From JAEUHO01 sp046350655 (GTDB lineage: Bacteria > Planctomycetota > PLA2 > JAEUHO01): a stretch of DNA of 64,000 bases. Numbering within the stretch: position 1 is the stretch's first letter; the number at the start of each line of letters is the position of its first letter. The notes under the pieces were generated by a model. That model saw nothing but the letters and a program-made list of their open reading frames with translations, was not told where the DNA came from and made no database searches. Both the position numbers and the translations under genes were made by a program. Shown one piece after another: positions 33,143 to 41,778 of the stretch. The stretch lies in contig JAXMAB010000004.1 in the NCBI GenBank assembly GCA_046350655.1, positions 62,001 to 126,000 on the forward strand, given 5' to 3'.

Positions 33143-34471
33143 GTGATCGTCCTCCTGATCGAGACCGATGGCCGCCGCGCGGACGTGCTCACCCGCATGT
33201 TCCAGGGCGCCGGGTGCCGGGTCGCCCCGGTCCGCAGCGCCGACGAGGTCCGACGCGCCGCCGCCGGGGTCCCCCCGGCCGACACCGTCGCCCTGACCGC
33301 CGGGACCCCCGGCGACGCCGCCCGCGCCGCGCGCGAGAGCGGCCTCCCGCTCGTCCTCGTCGAGGACGGCCGGGCCGTCCCGTCCGCGGTCCTGCGGGCG
33401 GAGCCCGTCGCCGTGATCCCGGCCACCACGCCGCCCGAGGGGCTCGCCGCGCGGCTCGAACTGGCGGTCGAGCGCCGCGCCGCGGCCGTCGAGGCCGTCC
33501 GCTCCCACGTCGCCCTCGGCGCGGCGGCCGCCGCGATCCTCGTCTCCGACGGCGACGGCCGGGTCCTGCGGGCGAACGCCGCCTTCGCGCGCGGGGCCGG
33601 CGGCGCCCCCCGCGACCCCCGGGGCACGCTCCTCACCGACATCCTCCTCCCGGCGGGCGACGACGACGCCCGCGAGCGGTTCGTCCTCGCGACGCGGGGC
33701 CGGGCCGAGTTCACGGGGGACGCGACCCTGGTCGGCGGGGGGACCCGGGTCCCGGTGCGCGTCGGCCTCGCGCCGCTCGCGCGGTCGGGCGAGGCCGTCG
33801 CCGGGTCCGTCGTCGTCCTGCTCGACCTGACCGACCACCTCGCGCTCGAGGAGAGCCTCCGCGAGGCCAACCGGATGTTGGCCCAGCAGGCGTTCGTCGA
33901 CCCGCTCACGTCGCTGTTCAACCGCGCCTACCTCCACGACGCGCTCGAGCGCGAGGTCGCGCGGGCCCGGCGGTACGGCAGCCCGCTGTCGGTGCTGATG
34001 ATCGACCTCGACGGGTTCAAGCGCGTCAACGACGTCTGGGGCCACGGCGCCGGCGACGAGGTGCTGCGCGCCGTCGCGGCCGAGCTCCGCGTCGCGGTGC
34101 GCGACTCCGACATCCTGGCCCGGTACGGCGGCGACGAGTTCTGCGTGCTGCTGCCGAACACCGACGCCGACTCGGCCCGTCAGGCCGCGGACCGCATCCG
34201 CGACCGCGTGCGCCGCATGGCCGTCGGGCCCGACGGCGCGACGCGGCTCGGCGCGACGTGCGGCCTCGCGACGAGCGCCGACCTCGAGCTCGATCACGGC
34301 CCCGACACGCTCGTCTTCCTCGCGGACGGCGCGCTGCTCGTCGCGAAGCGCGCGGGCGGCGACCGCGTCCTCTCGGCGGACTCCGTCGAGGTCCGTTCCG
34401 CCCCCGGCGGCGACCTCGTGCACGACGCCGATCCCGCGGCGCCGCCCCCGCGACCCCGTCGCGCGTCCTGA
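33143..34471 (+). CDS. Diguanylate cyclase with receiver-like and PAS-like domains
   Basis: 442 residues. Residues 1-115 look like a degenerate receiver (VLLIETDGRRADVLTRMFQ) without a clear phospho-accepting Asp. Residues 120-240 are PAS-like. A short coiled coil leads into a complete GGDEF domain with DPLTSLFNRAYL, the active loop YGGDEF (GGDEF at 329-333) and the product-inhibition site RDSD five residues earlier. It should make cyclic di-GMP under feedback control. GTG 33143 is chosen because the receiver-like strand starts there. ATG 33101 upstream overlaps a -10-like TATGCT (33110-33115). A degenerate GGDEF protein lies at 43693-44616. Confidence 0.87.
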   Translation: MIVLLIETDGRRADVLTRMFQGAGCRVAPVRSADEVRRAAAGVPPADTVALTAGTPGDAARAARESGLPLVLVEDGRAVPSAVLRAEPVAVIPATTPPEGLAARLELAVERRAAAVEAVRSHVALGAAAAAILVSDGDGRVLRANAAFARGAGGAPRDPRGTLLTDILLPAGDDDARERFVLATRGRAEFTGDATLVGGGTRVPVRVGLAPLARSGEAVAGSVVVLLDLTDHLALEESLREANRMLAQQAFVDPLTSLFNRAYLHDALEREVARARRYGSPLSVLMIDLDGFKRVNDVWGHGAGDEVLRAVAAELRVAVRDSDILARYGGDEFCVLLPNTDADSARQAADRIRDRVRRMAVGPDGATRLGATCGLATSADLELDHGPDTLVFLADGALLVAKRAGGDRVLSADSVEVRSAPGGDLVHDADPAAPPPRPRRAS

Positions 34472-34783
34472 CGGGCATCCTCCAAACGCGCCAGATGGTG
34501 CCGGACACCGAATGGCGGGTCTTCGGCCGGCAAACCCCGGGACCGCGCGCGTCGGACGGTGCCGGACACCGGATGGCGCGACACCGGATGGCGCGATGGC
34601 GATCCGCGAACCCCGGGACCGCGAGGCCCGCCGGCCGCCGGGCCTCGCGGTCCCGGGGAACTCCGTCACCCGGAGGTGACGCGGAGCGGCGCTGCCGCGC
34701 CGTTCGCGCGCGCGATTCGTGACGCCACAACGAGTTGCGCGCGGGAACGGGCCTTGCTCTCCGACGCATCTCGGAGGTGCTCC
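34472..34783 (+). other. Repeat-filled intergenic region before the VIT-VWA gene
   Basis: No gene. It contains palindromes with centre GCCGGAC at 34489-34517 and about 34557-34578, then the strong hairpin at 34612-34657, then about 100 bp of leader with RBS GGAGG. The segment 34559-34657 recurs at 37136-37234 on the other side of the gene. Confidence 0.75.
34559..34657 (+). repeat. 99-bp direct repeat, left copy
   Basis: Matches 37136-37234 with three substitutions by eye. It joins a GCCGGAC-centre repeat (GTGCCGGACACCGGATGGCG) to a 46-bp hairpin (arms CCCGGGACCGCGAGGCCCG and its complement around GCCGGC). The hairpin part is identical in the two copies. Confidence 0.85.
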
Positions 34784-37036
34784 ATGCGTCGTCTCCTCGC
34801 GTGGCTTGCGCGGAGGGTGGGATCGGTCGTCGTGGCGTGCGGTGCGGCCGTCGCGGCGGCCGGTGCCGCGCAGGCCAACGGGATCCTGGTCGAGTCCCAC
34901 TCCGCCGGGACCCGTACGGGGCCCGCGCCGGTGTCGCTCGTCGCGCATCGGGTCCACGCGCACGTGGTGGACCGTCTCGCCGACGTCGACGTCGAGCAGG
35001 TCTTCCGCAACCACGACAACGTCGAGCTCGAGGGCGTCTATCTCTTCCCGCTGCCCGAGGGCGCCGCCGTGTCGCGGTTCTCGATGACGATGGGCGGACG
35101 CGTCGTCGAGGGCGAGGTGCTCGCCGCGGACGCCGCGCGCGCGGTGTACGAGGGCATCGTTCGGCGACGCCAGGACCCCGCGCTGCTCGAGTACGTCGGC
35201 CGCGGGCTCTACCGCGCGCACGTCTTCCCGATCCCCGCGCGGGGCGACGTGCGGGTGAAGCTCTCGTACCAGCAGGTCCTCACCGGCGACGGCGACCTGC
35301 TGGAACTGCGCTATCCGCTCGCGACGGGCCGGCTCGGCGGCGCGCTCGTCGCCGAGGTGTCGGTGACGGTCGACGTGCACGCGTCGGACGAGCTGAAGGC
35401 CGTCTACAGCCCCTCGCACCCCGTGGACGTCGTCCGCGACGGCCCCCAGGACGCGAAGGCGACGTGGTCGCGCGCGGACGCCCGCGTGGACCGCGACTTC
35501 GTGCTGTTCCTCGGCTCGGGCGCCGGCCTCGGCCTCTCCGTCCTCTCGCACAAGCCCGACGGCGCCGAAGGGACGTTCGTGGCCGTGCTGACGCCGCCGC
35601 CCCTCGAGCGCGCCGCGCCGGTGCCGAAGGACGTGATCTTCGTGCTCGACATCAGCGGATCGATGTCCGGCGCGAAGATCGCGATGGCGCGCCGCGCCGT
35701 CGCCGCCGGCCTCGACGCCCTCGGCGCCGCCGACGCGTTCGCCCTCGTCACGTTCGCGAGCGGCGTCGAGCGGTTCGCGCCGGCGCTGCACGAGGCCTCG
35801 CCCGCCACGCGGCGTGCGGCGCGCCGCTGGCTCGAGGCGACGAAGGCCTCGGGAGGGACCGACCTCGAGGGCGGGCTGATGGCGGGGCTCCGGTACGCGA
35901 GGCCCGGGCGCCTGGCGATCGTGGTCCTCGTCACCGACGGGCGGCCGTCCGTGGGGTCGATGACCGCGAAGGCGGTCCTCGAACGCGCGCAGGGGCTCGG
36001 CGGGGGCCGGGCGCGCGTCTACACGTTCGGGGTCGGCGACGACGTCGACGTCGCCCTGCTCGACCGGATCGCCGAGGAGACCGGCGGCGCCCGCGAATAC
36101 GTCGCCGACGGCGCGGACCTCGAGCGCGCGACCGGCCGCTTCTACGCGAAGACGTCGCACCCGGTGCTGACCGACGTCGCGATCGATTTCGGCGCCGGCG
36201 TCCACGACGTCTACCCGGCGCGGATCCCGACGCTCTTCGCGGGCGAACAGGTCGTCGTGTTCGGCCGGTACCGCGCGGGCGGTCCGACGACGGTCCGCGT
36301 CACCGCGACGGCCGACCGCGAGCCCGTCGCCCACGCGTTCACCGCGACCTTCCGCGACACGCCCGGCCCGGCGTACCTCGAGCGGCTCCACGCGCAGCGC
36401 AAGGTCGCGTACCTCCTCGACGCCATCCGCCTGAACGGCGAGGACCCGGAGCTCGTCCGCGAGGTGACGGAGTTGGGCACGCGGTACGCGATCGTCACGC
36501 CGTACACGTCCGCCCTGGTCGTCGAGCCGGGGCTGCGCGTGCCTCGGCCGGGGGCGGGCTCGCCGGGGACGGTCCCGCCGAGCCTGCGGGAGCCGTCGGA
36601 CCCGCGGCCGCCGCCGCCGCCTCCTCCTCCGCCGCCGGGCGCTCCCCCCGCGCCGACGACGCCGCACCTGCCGCCGACCACGCCCCCGGAAGCGTCGGCC
36701 CCGCCGCCGCCGCCGGTCCCCTCGGCGCCGGACGCGACCGCGGCCTCTCGCAAGCTGCGGGACCGCAAGCGGGCGTCGGCGGCGGAGGACGAACCCGCCG
36801 GGACCGTGCGTTCCGTGGACGCGCGCACGTTCCGGCGCGACGCCGACGGTCGCTGGGTGGACACCGCGTGGGACCCGAAGCTCGCGCCGAAGCCGATCGA
36901 GGCGTTCTCGGCCGCGTACTTCGCGCTGCTCCAGAAGGGCGACGCGGTGGCCCGCGTGCTCGCGCTCGGCCCGCGCGTCGTGTTCGTCCTCGACGGCGTC
37001 GCGTACGAGATCGTCGGCGCGGCCCCGTCGAAGTGA
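34784..37036 (+). CDS. Exported VIT and von Willebrand factor A domain protein
   Basis: 750 residues. After a signal peptide (VVVACGAAVAAAGAAQA) comes a VIT domain (VDRLADVDVEQVFRNHDN, LEGVYLFPLPEGAAV) and a VWA domain with a complete metal-ion-dependent adhesion site, DISGSMS from Asp289, plus Thr in ASGGTDLEGGL and Asp in LVTDGRPSV. The tail (from about residue 585) is very Pro-rich, followed by a short globular end. This is the inter-alpha-trypsin-inhibitor-like architecture common in Planctomycetota and Proteobacteria. It binds ligands through Mg. The RBS GGAGG precedes ATG 34784. It is bracketed by near-identical 99-bp repeats. Confidence 0.9.
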   Translation: MRRLLAWLARRVGSVVVACGAAVAAAGAAQANGILVESHSAGTRTGPAPVSLVAHRVHAHVVDRLADVDVEQVFRNHDNVELEGVYLFPLPEGAAVSRFSMTMGGRVVEGEVLAADAARAVYEGIVRRRQDPALLEYVGRGLYRAHVFPIPARGDVRVKLSYQQVLTGDGDLLELRYPLATGRLGGALVAEVSVTVDVHASDELKAVYSPSHPVDVVRDGPQDAKATWSRADARVDRDFVLFLGSGAGLGLSVLSHKPDGAEGTFVAVLTPPPLERAAPVPKDVIFVLDISGSMSGAKIAMARRAVAAGLDALGAADAFALVTFASGVERFAPALHEASPATRRAARRWLEATKASGGTDLEGGLMAGLRYARPGRLAIVVLVTDGRPSVGSMTAKAVLERAQGLGGGRARVYTFGVGDDVDVALLDRIAEETGGAREYVADGADLERATGRFYAKTSHPVLTDVAIDFGAGVHDVYPARIPTLFAGEQVVVFGRYRAGGPTTVRVTATADREPVAHAFTATFRDTPGPAYLERLHAQRKVAYLLDAIRLNGEDPELVREVTELGTRYAIVTPYTSALVVEPGLRVPRPGAGSPGTVPPSLREPSDPRPPPPPPPPPPGAPPAPTTPHLPPTTPPEASAPPPPPVPSAPDATAASRKLRDRKRASAAEDEPAGTVRSVDARTFRRDADGRWVDTAWDPKLAPKPIEAFSAAYFALLQKGDAVARVLALGPRVVFVLDGVAYEIVGAAPSK

Positions 37037-37135
37037 TCACGGCGGGGACGGACGTGCGCGATCCGCCCGTCGACGCCGTCGGTCGACGGGCCGGTCGTCG
37101 AGGGGCGGATCGACCGCCGTCGAACGCGCCGAACG

Positions 37136-37234
37136 GTGCCGGACACCGGATGGCGCGACACCGGAGGGCGCGACGGCGACCCGCGAACCCCGGGACCGCG
37201 AGGCCCGCCGGCCGCCGGGCCTCGCGGTCCCGGG
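37136..37234 (+). repeat. 99-bp direct repeat, right copy
   Basis: Near-identical to 34559-34657. It lies 100 bp after the VIT-VWA stop and about 40 bp before the end of the convergent PASTA gene, so its hairpin (37189-37234) could also terminate both genes. Confidence 0.85.
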
Positions 37235-37275
37235 AGAGGGGAGCGTCGGAGCCGTCGGCGCGAGCCGGCGCGCGA

Positions 37276-39168
37276 TCAGTAGATCGTGAGGCGGCGGAAC
37301 TCGCTCCAGGGGCCCGTGATCGTGCCGTTGGCGCGGCGCGCGCGGACGTGCCACTGGTAGGTGCCGGTGCGTACGCGCGACGGACGCTTCTCGACCTTGC
37401 GCTCGATGTCGTGGTCGGCGACGACCCACGTGTCGTCCTTCGCCTTGAAGATCTCGAACTCGTAGTCCTCGGCCTCGGGGACCGGCGTCCAGCGGAAGAC
37501 CACGCCGTAATTCTTCGGCATCGACGCGGACGGCGCGGGGTCGATGAGCATCACCGCGCCGAGCGTGGGGGCGCGGGAGACCGTCAACGTGACCGCCGCG
37601 CCGCGGCCGAGCGGCGTGCTGGCCGGCGGGTTCTGCGCGACGACGCGGCCCTCGGGCAGCGACGAGACGTAGGTGATCGCGATCTGCATGCCGCGGGCCG
37701 CGAGGTCGGCCTGGGCCGAGGCGACGTCCATGCCGACGTAGTTGGGGAGCGGCGGCGCGGCGGGCGGGGCCGGCGCCTCGGCGACGACGAGCGTCACCTG
37801 CGCGCCGCGGGGGAGCGGCGTGCGCGCGGTCGGCTGCGTGCCGCGGACGAGGCCGGCCTCGTTGGGCGCGCCGGGGATCGTCGCGCGCGCGACGACGAAG
37901 CCGTCGGCGCGGAGGCGCTGCGTGGCGACGGCCTCGGTCATGCCCGTGACGTCCGGCACGGGGACGGTCTGGATCGTGTTCGTCGCGCCGACGACGATGC
38001 GGACGACGGAGCCGCGGGTCGCGGTCGCGCCGCCGCCCGGCTCCTGGCCGATGACGCGGCCCTGGCTGCCGGGCAGCGACAGCGCGGTCCCGCGCTCGAC
38101 GACGAAGCCGAGGTCCTTGAGCGTGCGCTCGGCCGCGTCGGCCTCGGCGTTGAGCACCTCGGGGACGCGGATCGGGAGCAGGAGGATGCGGCCGACCGTG
38201 ACGCTGACGGCGGCGCCGCGGGCGACGCGCGCGCCCGCCGCGGGCGACTGGTCGACGACGAGGTTGGCGTCGGCCGCGCCGACGAGGCGGTCGAGCACGG
38301 TGATGGAGAGACCGGCGGCGGCGAGCCGCGCGCGGGCCTCGACCTCGGAGAAGCGTCGCAGGTCGGGCACCTCGGCCTCGAGCAAGGCCGACGGCGCGCC
38401 GGCGCCGACGTTCACGACGACGTTGCTGTCGCGCGCGACGACGATCCCCGCGGCGGGCTCCTGCGACACGACGCGGCCGGCGGCCGCGGCGTCGGCCGGG
38501 ACGGTGTTGAGGAGGGGCACGAGGCGCGCGGCCTTGAGCGCGGCGTTCGCCGCCTCCGCCGTCATCCCGACGACGTTCGGGACCACGGACGCGCCCGCGG
38601 GGGGCGCGCCCGCCGAGCCGACGGACAACGTCACCACCTGGTTGCGGGCCAGCGGCGTCCCGCCGTTCGGCGACATCGAGGTCACGCGACCCTCGTTGCC
38701 GGGGGCGCTCGCGACGTAGACGACCTTCACGCTCCACGCGGTCAGCGCGTCGAGCGCCTCGTTCTCCGTGCGGCCCACGACCGACGGCAGGACCGGCGCG
38801 TCGGCGGCCGGAGGCACGCCGGGCCCGGGCGGCACGGGGCCGGGGATCGACGGGCCCGGCGTCGGGCCCGGCGTGGGGGCGCCGCCGGCGAGGCCGCGCA
38901 CCTCGATCGTGACCTCGGTGCCCGTCTCGGCGTACCAGAAGCCGCCGGGCGACTGCGCGGCGACGGTGCCGCGCGCGCCCGGGGCCGCCGACGGGACGGC
39001 GCGCGCGCGGAAGCCGGCCGCCTGGAGGTAACTCTCCGCCTGCGCCTGGGGCAGGTCCACCACCTCGGGGATCACCCGGCGGGGGCCGGCTTCGGCGACC
39101 TCCGCGCACACGACCGCAGGGACCACGAGGGCCGCGCAGGCGGCGACGAACCAGCGGAGACGGGGCAT
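37276..39168 (-). CDS. Exported protein with seven PASTA repeats and a fibronectin-type-III-like end
   Basis: 630 residues. Signal peptide (AACAALVVPAVVCA) then PASTA repeats opening with IPEVVDL, LPSVVGRT, VPNVVGMT, VPDLRRFS, VPEVLNAEA, VPDVTGMT and LPNYVGMD, each with the usual GxV..Q.P..G....G..V core. A Pro/Gly linker separates repeats one and two. The C-terminal 100 residues (PKNYGVVFRWTPVPEAEDYEFEI to TGPWSEFRRLTIY) look like a fibronectin-III/glycan-binding sandwich. There is no kinase or transpeptidase domain, unlike classical PASTA proteins. ATG 39168 has GGGAG upstream. Confidence 0.88.
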   Translation of the reverse strand: MPRLRWFVAACAALVVPAVVCAEVAEAGPRRVIPEVVDLPQAQAESYLQAAGFRARAVPSAAPGARGTVAAQSPGGFWYAETGTEVTIEVRGLAGGAPTPGPTPGPSIPGPVPPGPGVPPAADAPVLPSVVGRTENEALDALTAWSVKVVYVASAPGNEGRVTSMSPNGGTPLARNQVVTLSVGSAGAPPAGASVVPNVVGMTAEAANAALKAARLVPLLNTVPADAAAAGRVVSQEPAAGIVVARDSNVVVNVGAGAPSALLEAEVPDLRRFSEVEARARLAAAGLSITVLDRLVGAADANLVVDQSPAAGARVARGAAVSVTVGRILLLPIRVPEVLNAEADAAERTLKDLGFVVERGTALSLPGSQGRVIGQEPGGGATATRGSVVRIVVGATNTIQTVPVPDVTGMTEAVATQRLRADGFVVARATIPGAPNEAGLVRGTQPTARTPLPRGAQVTLVVAEAPAPPAAPPLPNYVGMDVASAQADLAARGMQIAITYVSSLPEGRVVAQNPPASTPLGRGAAVTLTVSRAPTLGAVMLIDPAPSASMPKNYGVVFRWTPVPEAEDYEFEIFKAKDDTWVVADHDIERKVEKRPSRVRTGTYQWHVRARRANGTITGPWSEFRRLTIY

Positions 39169-39205
39169 CGCAGGCTCCCAGGACCGAGGACCGAGGCGAA
39201 CGGCA

Positions 39206-39781
39206 TCACACGGGGTAGGCCTTGTCAACGGACGCGGCCGGGCGCGGGGGGGCGGCCCCCGCGTCCCCCGCAGAGAATCGCATCCCGACGAGGATCAGGG
39301 CGCGTTCCGCCGTGAACATGGGGGCCCCGGCGCGGTCGGCCGCCGCGGCGCACGGCGCGCACCACCGGTCGCCGCTCGGGCGGCGCCGGCGCTCGAGGGT
39401 GGCCTCGCAGACCGGGCACCGGTACTGCCACACGCGGCCCGGCATCGGGCGGCTGTGGAGGCGGCCCCCCGCGGACAGGCACGCCCGCCGGAACGCCGGG
39501 CCGTGGCCGAAGTCGCGCCGCAGGAGCGCCAGGCCCACGTGGACCGCCTCGTGGACGAGGATCCCGCCGAGGTCGTCGGGGTAGACCTCGAAGTAGGCCG
39601 GCGACAGCTCGATCGTCGCCGTCGTGACGGGCCCCCGCCGCTCGATCACGGCCCGGCCGGCGCGCCGCAGCCGCCGGTTCCACCGGACCGGGACGCGCGG
39701 CCAGCCGCCGATGGACAGCACGGTGCCCACGGCCGCCAGGGCTCGGTCCCGCTCGATCTCGAGCGCGGTGGAGGAGATCAC
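39206..39781 (-). CDS. SprT-like zinc metallopeptidase-domain protein
   Basis: 191 residues. The active-site helix HEAVHVGLAL with the third ligand region FGHGPAFRRAC fits the SprT/Spartan fold, and a zinc ribbon (CPVCEATLERRR to CAPC) follows as in SprT. Bacterial members are poorly characterised; the eukaryotic relative degrades DNA-crosslinked proteins. GTG 39781 is chosen because TACGCT lies 9 nt upstream. The frame stays open further 5' only through repeat DNA. The C-terminal 25 residues are low complexity. Confidence 0.75.
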   Translation of the reverse strand: MISSTALEIERDRALAAVGTVLSIGGWPRVPVRWNRRLRRAGRAVIERRGPVTTATIELSPAYFEVYPDDLGGILVHEAVHVGLALLRRDFGHGPAFRRACLSAGGRLHSRPMPGRVWQYRCPVCEATLERRRRPSGDRWCAPCAAAADRAGAPMFTAERALILVGMRFSAGDAGAAPPRPAASVDKAYPV

Positions 39782-39790
39782 GTTGGCCGG

Positions 39791-39796
39791 AGCGTA
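39791..39796 (-). promoter_or_regulatory. -10-like TACGCT of the SprT-like gene
   Basis: TACGCT on the minus strand ends 9 nt before GTG 39781, with no RBS between. The start codon was partly chosen from this motif, so the two calls are not independent. Confidence 0.35.
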
Positions 39797-40239
39797 GCCG
39801 CGCACGGGGACGGTCCCCGGGCCCGTCCCCCCGACGCGGCCCGTCCCTCCCTGCCGGCCGCCGGGCCTCGCGGTCCCCCGTGCCGGTTCCGCCCTTTGGT
39901 GCCGGTCCCAAAGGGGCGGAACCGAACCGGACGACGGTCCCCGTCCGCGGCAATCCCGCCATCCGGTGCCGGACACGGAATGGCGCGTTCGAACCCGCCG
40001 GCCACCGGGCCTCGCGTCCCCGTGGACCGCCGTCCGATCCGCCGATCGATGCCGGTCGATGATCGGCGGATCCCCCCCGTGCCGGTTCCGCCCTCCGGTG
40101 CCGGTCCCGACATGGCGGAACCGGCCTCGCCGGCCGCCGGGCCTCGCGGTCCGGAACCCTGGATCGCCCGCCATGGGCTCGGTGGGGGGGGATGGGGGCC
40201 CCGCGTCGTCCCCGGCGTCGGGCGGGGCCGTCGGGCCGG

Positions 40240-40245
40240 TATCCT
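40240..40245 (+). promoter_or_regulatory. -10-like TATCCT, leaderless position
   Basis: CCGGTATCCTGCC ends 6 nt before GTG 40252 with no Shine-Dalgarno. Confidence 0.45.
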
Positions 40246-40251
40246 GCCGGG

Positions 40252-41742
40252 GTGAAGTTCCCCGCCCTCGCCTCGGTCCTCGCCGCCCTCGTCTCCTCCG
40301 TCGCCGCCGGCTGCGGCGGAGGCGGGATCCAGGAGCAGAACCGGCCGGAGGTCGTCAGCTTCTTCCCGGCGGACGAGACCGTCCTCCCCGGGTGGCTGAA
40401 CGCGGTCCGGGTGACCTACGACGAGCGGGTGCGGGTGCTGAACGAGACGGCGTGCGTGGTCGAGGTCAACGGCACGACCATCGACGCGAAGGTCGTCCCC
40501 GACCCGGCCGACGACCGCGCGATCCTCGTCGTGACCGAGGGCGGCCGCTGGGTCCCCGAGGCGCGCCACCGCGTGGTCGTGCAGGAGGGCGCGGTGGTCA
40601 ACGACGAGGACCACTACATGGAGAAGGAGCGCTCCATCCACGTGACGCTCGGGACGCGTCCGAACGTGTTCGTGGGGGTCGCGGGCGGCGCCATCCACGA
40701 GCTGTCCACGGCGGACGGCTCGGCGATCTCGACGACGACGCCGCCGGCCGGGTACTCGCCGGCCGTGCTGCAGGGGTCGGACAACGAGGTGTTCGTGTGG
40801 CTCGAGAAGGCGGGCGCGGGCGACGACCTCCTCGCGTGGTTCACGCCCGGCGCCGCCACGACGACGACGGTCCCGCTCGCGGGCGAGACCGGCGAGCGCG
40901 TGGCCCTCGGCCTCGCGATCGCGGTGGACGCGCGCACGCTGTACGCGACCACGGTGGACCGCGGCACGAACCGCATGCGCGTGCACCGCATCGACACGTC
41001 GACGCGGGCCGAGATCCTGCCGTCGCTCGAGCTCGCGACCGACGTGTCGACGTCGCTCCTCGTCGCGCGCCGGCCCGCGGTGGACCCGGTGCGCAACCGC
41101 CTCTACGTCGCGCAGGACGACGGCGCGGGCGGCGGCACGCTCTCCGTCGTCGACCTCGAGACCTTCACCGAGGTGGACGTGCGGTCGGGCGCCGGCACGT
41201 CGGCGGTCCTCGCGGAGGGCGCGGGCGACCTCACGTTCGGCATCGAGACCGACCGCATCTGGATGACGCTCGCCGACGAGGCGTTCGCGGGCCTGCTCGT
41301 GATCGGGCCCGAGCAGTTCGGCACGTTCGACGCGCGCGAGCAGGAGTTCACGCAGGCGCCGGTCGCGTCGATGCTGACGCCCGACGAGCGGTACTTCCTC
41401 CAGGGCCTCGAGAACTACAGCGACCTCGAGGGCATCGTCCGCTCCGACACGTCGGAGATCGGCGACGGCATCGCGCGCGACGTGGACGACGACGTCGGCG
41501 GCACGCCCATGGGCAGCACGACGGTCTCGGCGCTCGTCGCCGACCCGGGCCTCACGACGGTGCTCGCGTTCGCGATCGGCGGCGGCTCGACGATCCTCTG
41601 CATCTACGAGTGGCAGGACGACAACGTCACGCAGGTCGACCTCGACGCCATGACCGACGGCGTGCAGGGCGTCGACCTCGCGACGAGCGCGCCCGGCGAC
41701 GTCGTGACGGCCACGTTCCTGCGGGGCGCCACGGGGCCGTAG
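40252..41742 (+). CDS. Lipoprotein with Ig-like and beta-propeller-like regions
   Basis: 496 residues. Lipobox SVAAGC, then a bacterial Ig-like domain (PEVVSFFPADETVLPGWLNAVRV; residues 30-125) and a long region of short beta repeats with Asp/Thr turns (VFVGVAGGAIHELSTADGS, TLYATTVDRGTNRMRVHRID, NRLYVAQDDGAGGGTLSVVDLET) typical of seven-bladed propellers built from YVTN-like units. Probably a cell-surface protein; ligand unknown. GTG 40252 follows a leaderless-type -10. Confidence 0.75.
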   Translation: MKFPALASVLAALVSSVAAGCGGGGIQEQNRPEVVSFFPADETVLPGWLNAVRVTYDERVRVLNETACVVEVNGTTIDAKVVPDPADDRAILVVTEGGRWVPEARHRVVVQEGAVVNDEDHYMEKERSIHVTLGTRPNVFVGVAGGAIHELSTADGSAISTTTPPAGYSPAVLQGSDNEVFVWLEKAGAGDDLLAWFTPGAATTTTVPLAGETGERVALGLAIAVDARTLYATTVDRGTNRMRVHRIDTSTRAEILPSLELATDVSTSLLVARRPAVDPVRNRLYVAQDDGAGGGTLSVVDLETFTEVDVRSGAGTSAVLAEGAGDLTFGIETDRIWMTLADEAFAGLLVIGPEQFGTFDAREQEFTQAPVASMLTPDERYFLQGLENYSDLEGIVRSDTSEIGDGIARDVDDDVGGTPMGSTTVSALVADPGLTTVLAFAIGGGSTILCIYEWQDDNVTQVDLDAMTDGVQGVDLATSAPGDVVTATFLRGATGP

Positions 41743-41778
41743 CCGCGCGCGGCGTCGGGCCGCCGACGGAGGTGGACC

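Larger units (their letters stand above)
39782..40251 (+). other. 470-bp repeat cluster between divergent genes
   Basis: No gene. Four palindromes of the GCCGG(T/A)C-centre family occur: 39884-39924 (arms CGGTTCCGCC..), 39958-39986 (CGCCAT.. / ..AATGGCG), 40036-40072 (perfect arms GATCCGCCGATC) and 40082-40124 (CCGGTTCCGCC..). Between them lie half copies of the CGGGCCTCGCG hairpin family at about 39852-39876, 39998-40022 and 40132-40155. TATCCT at 40240-40245 is the likely -10 of the next gene. Confidence 0.8.
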
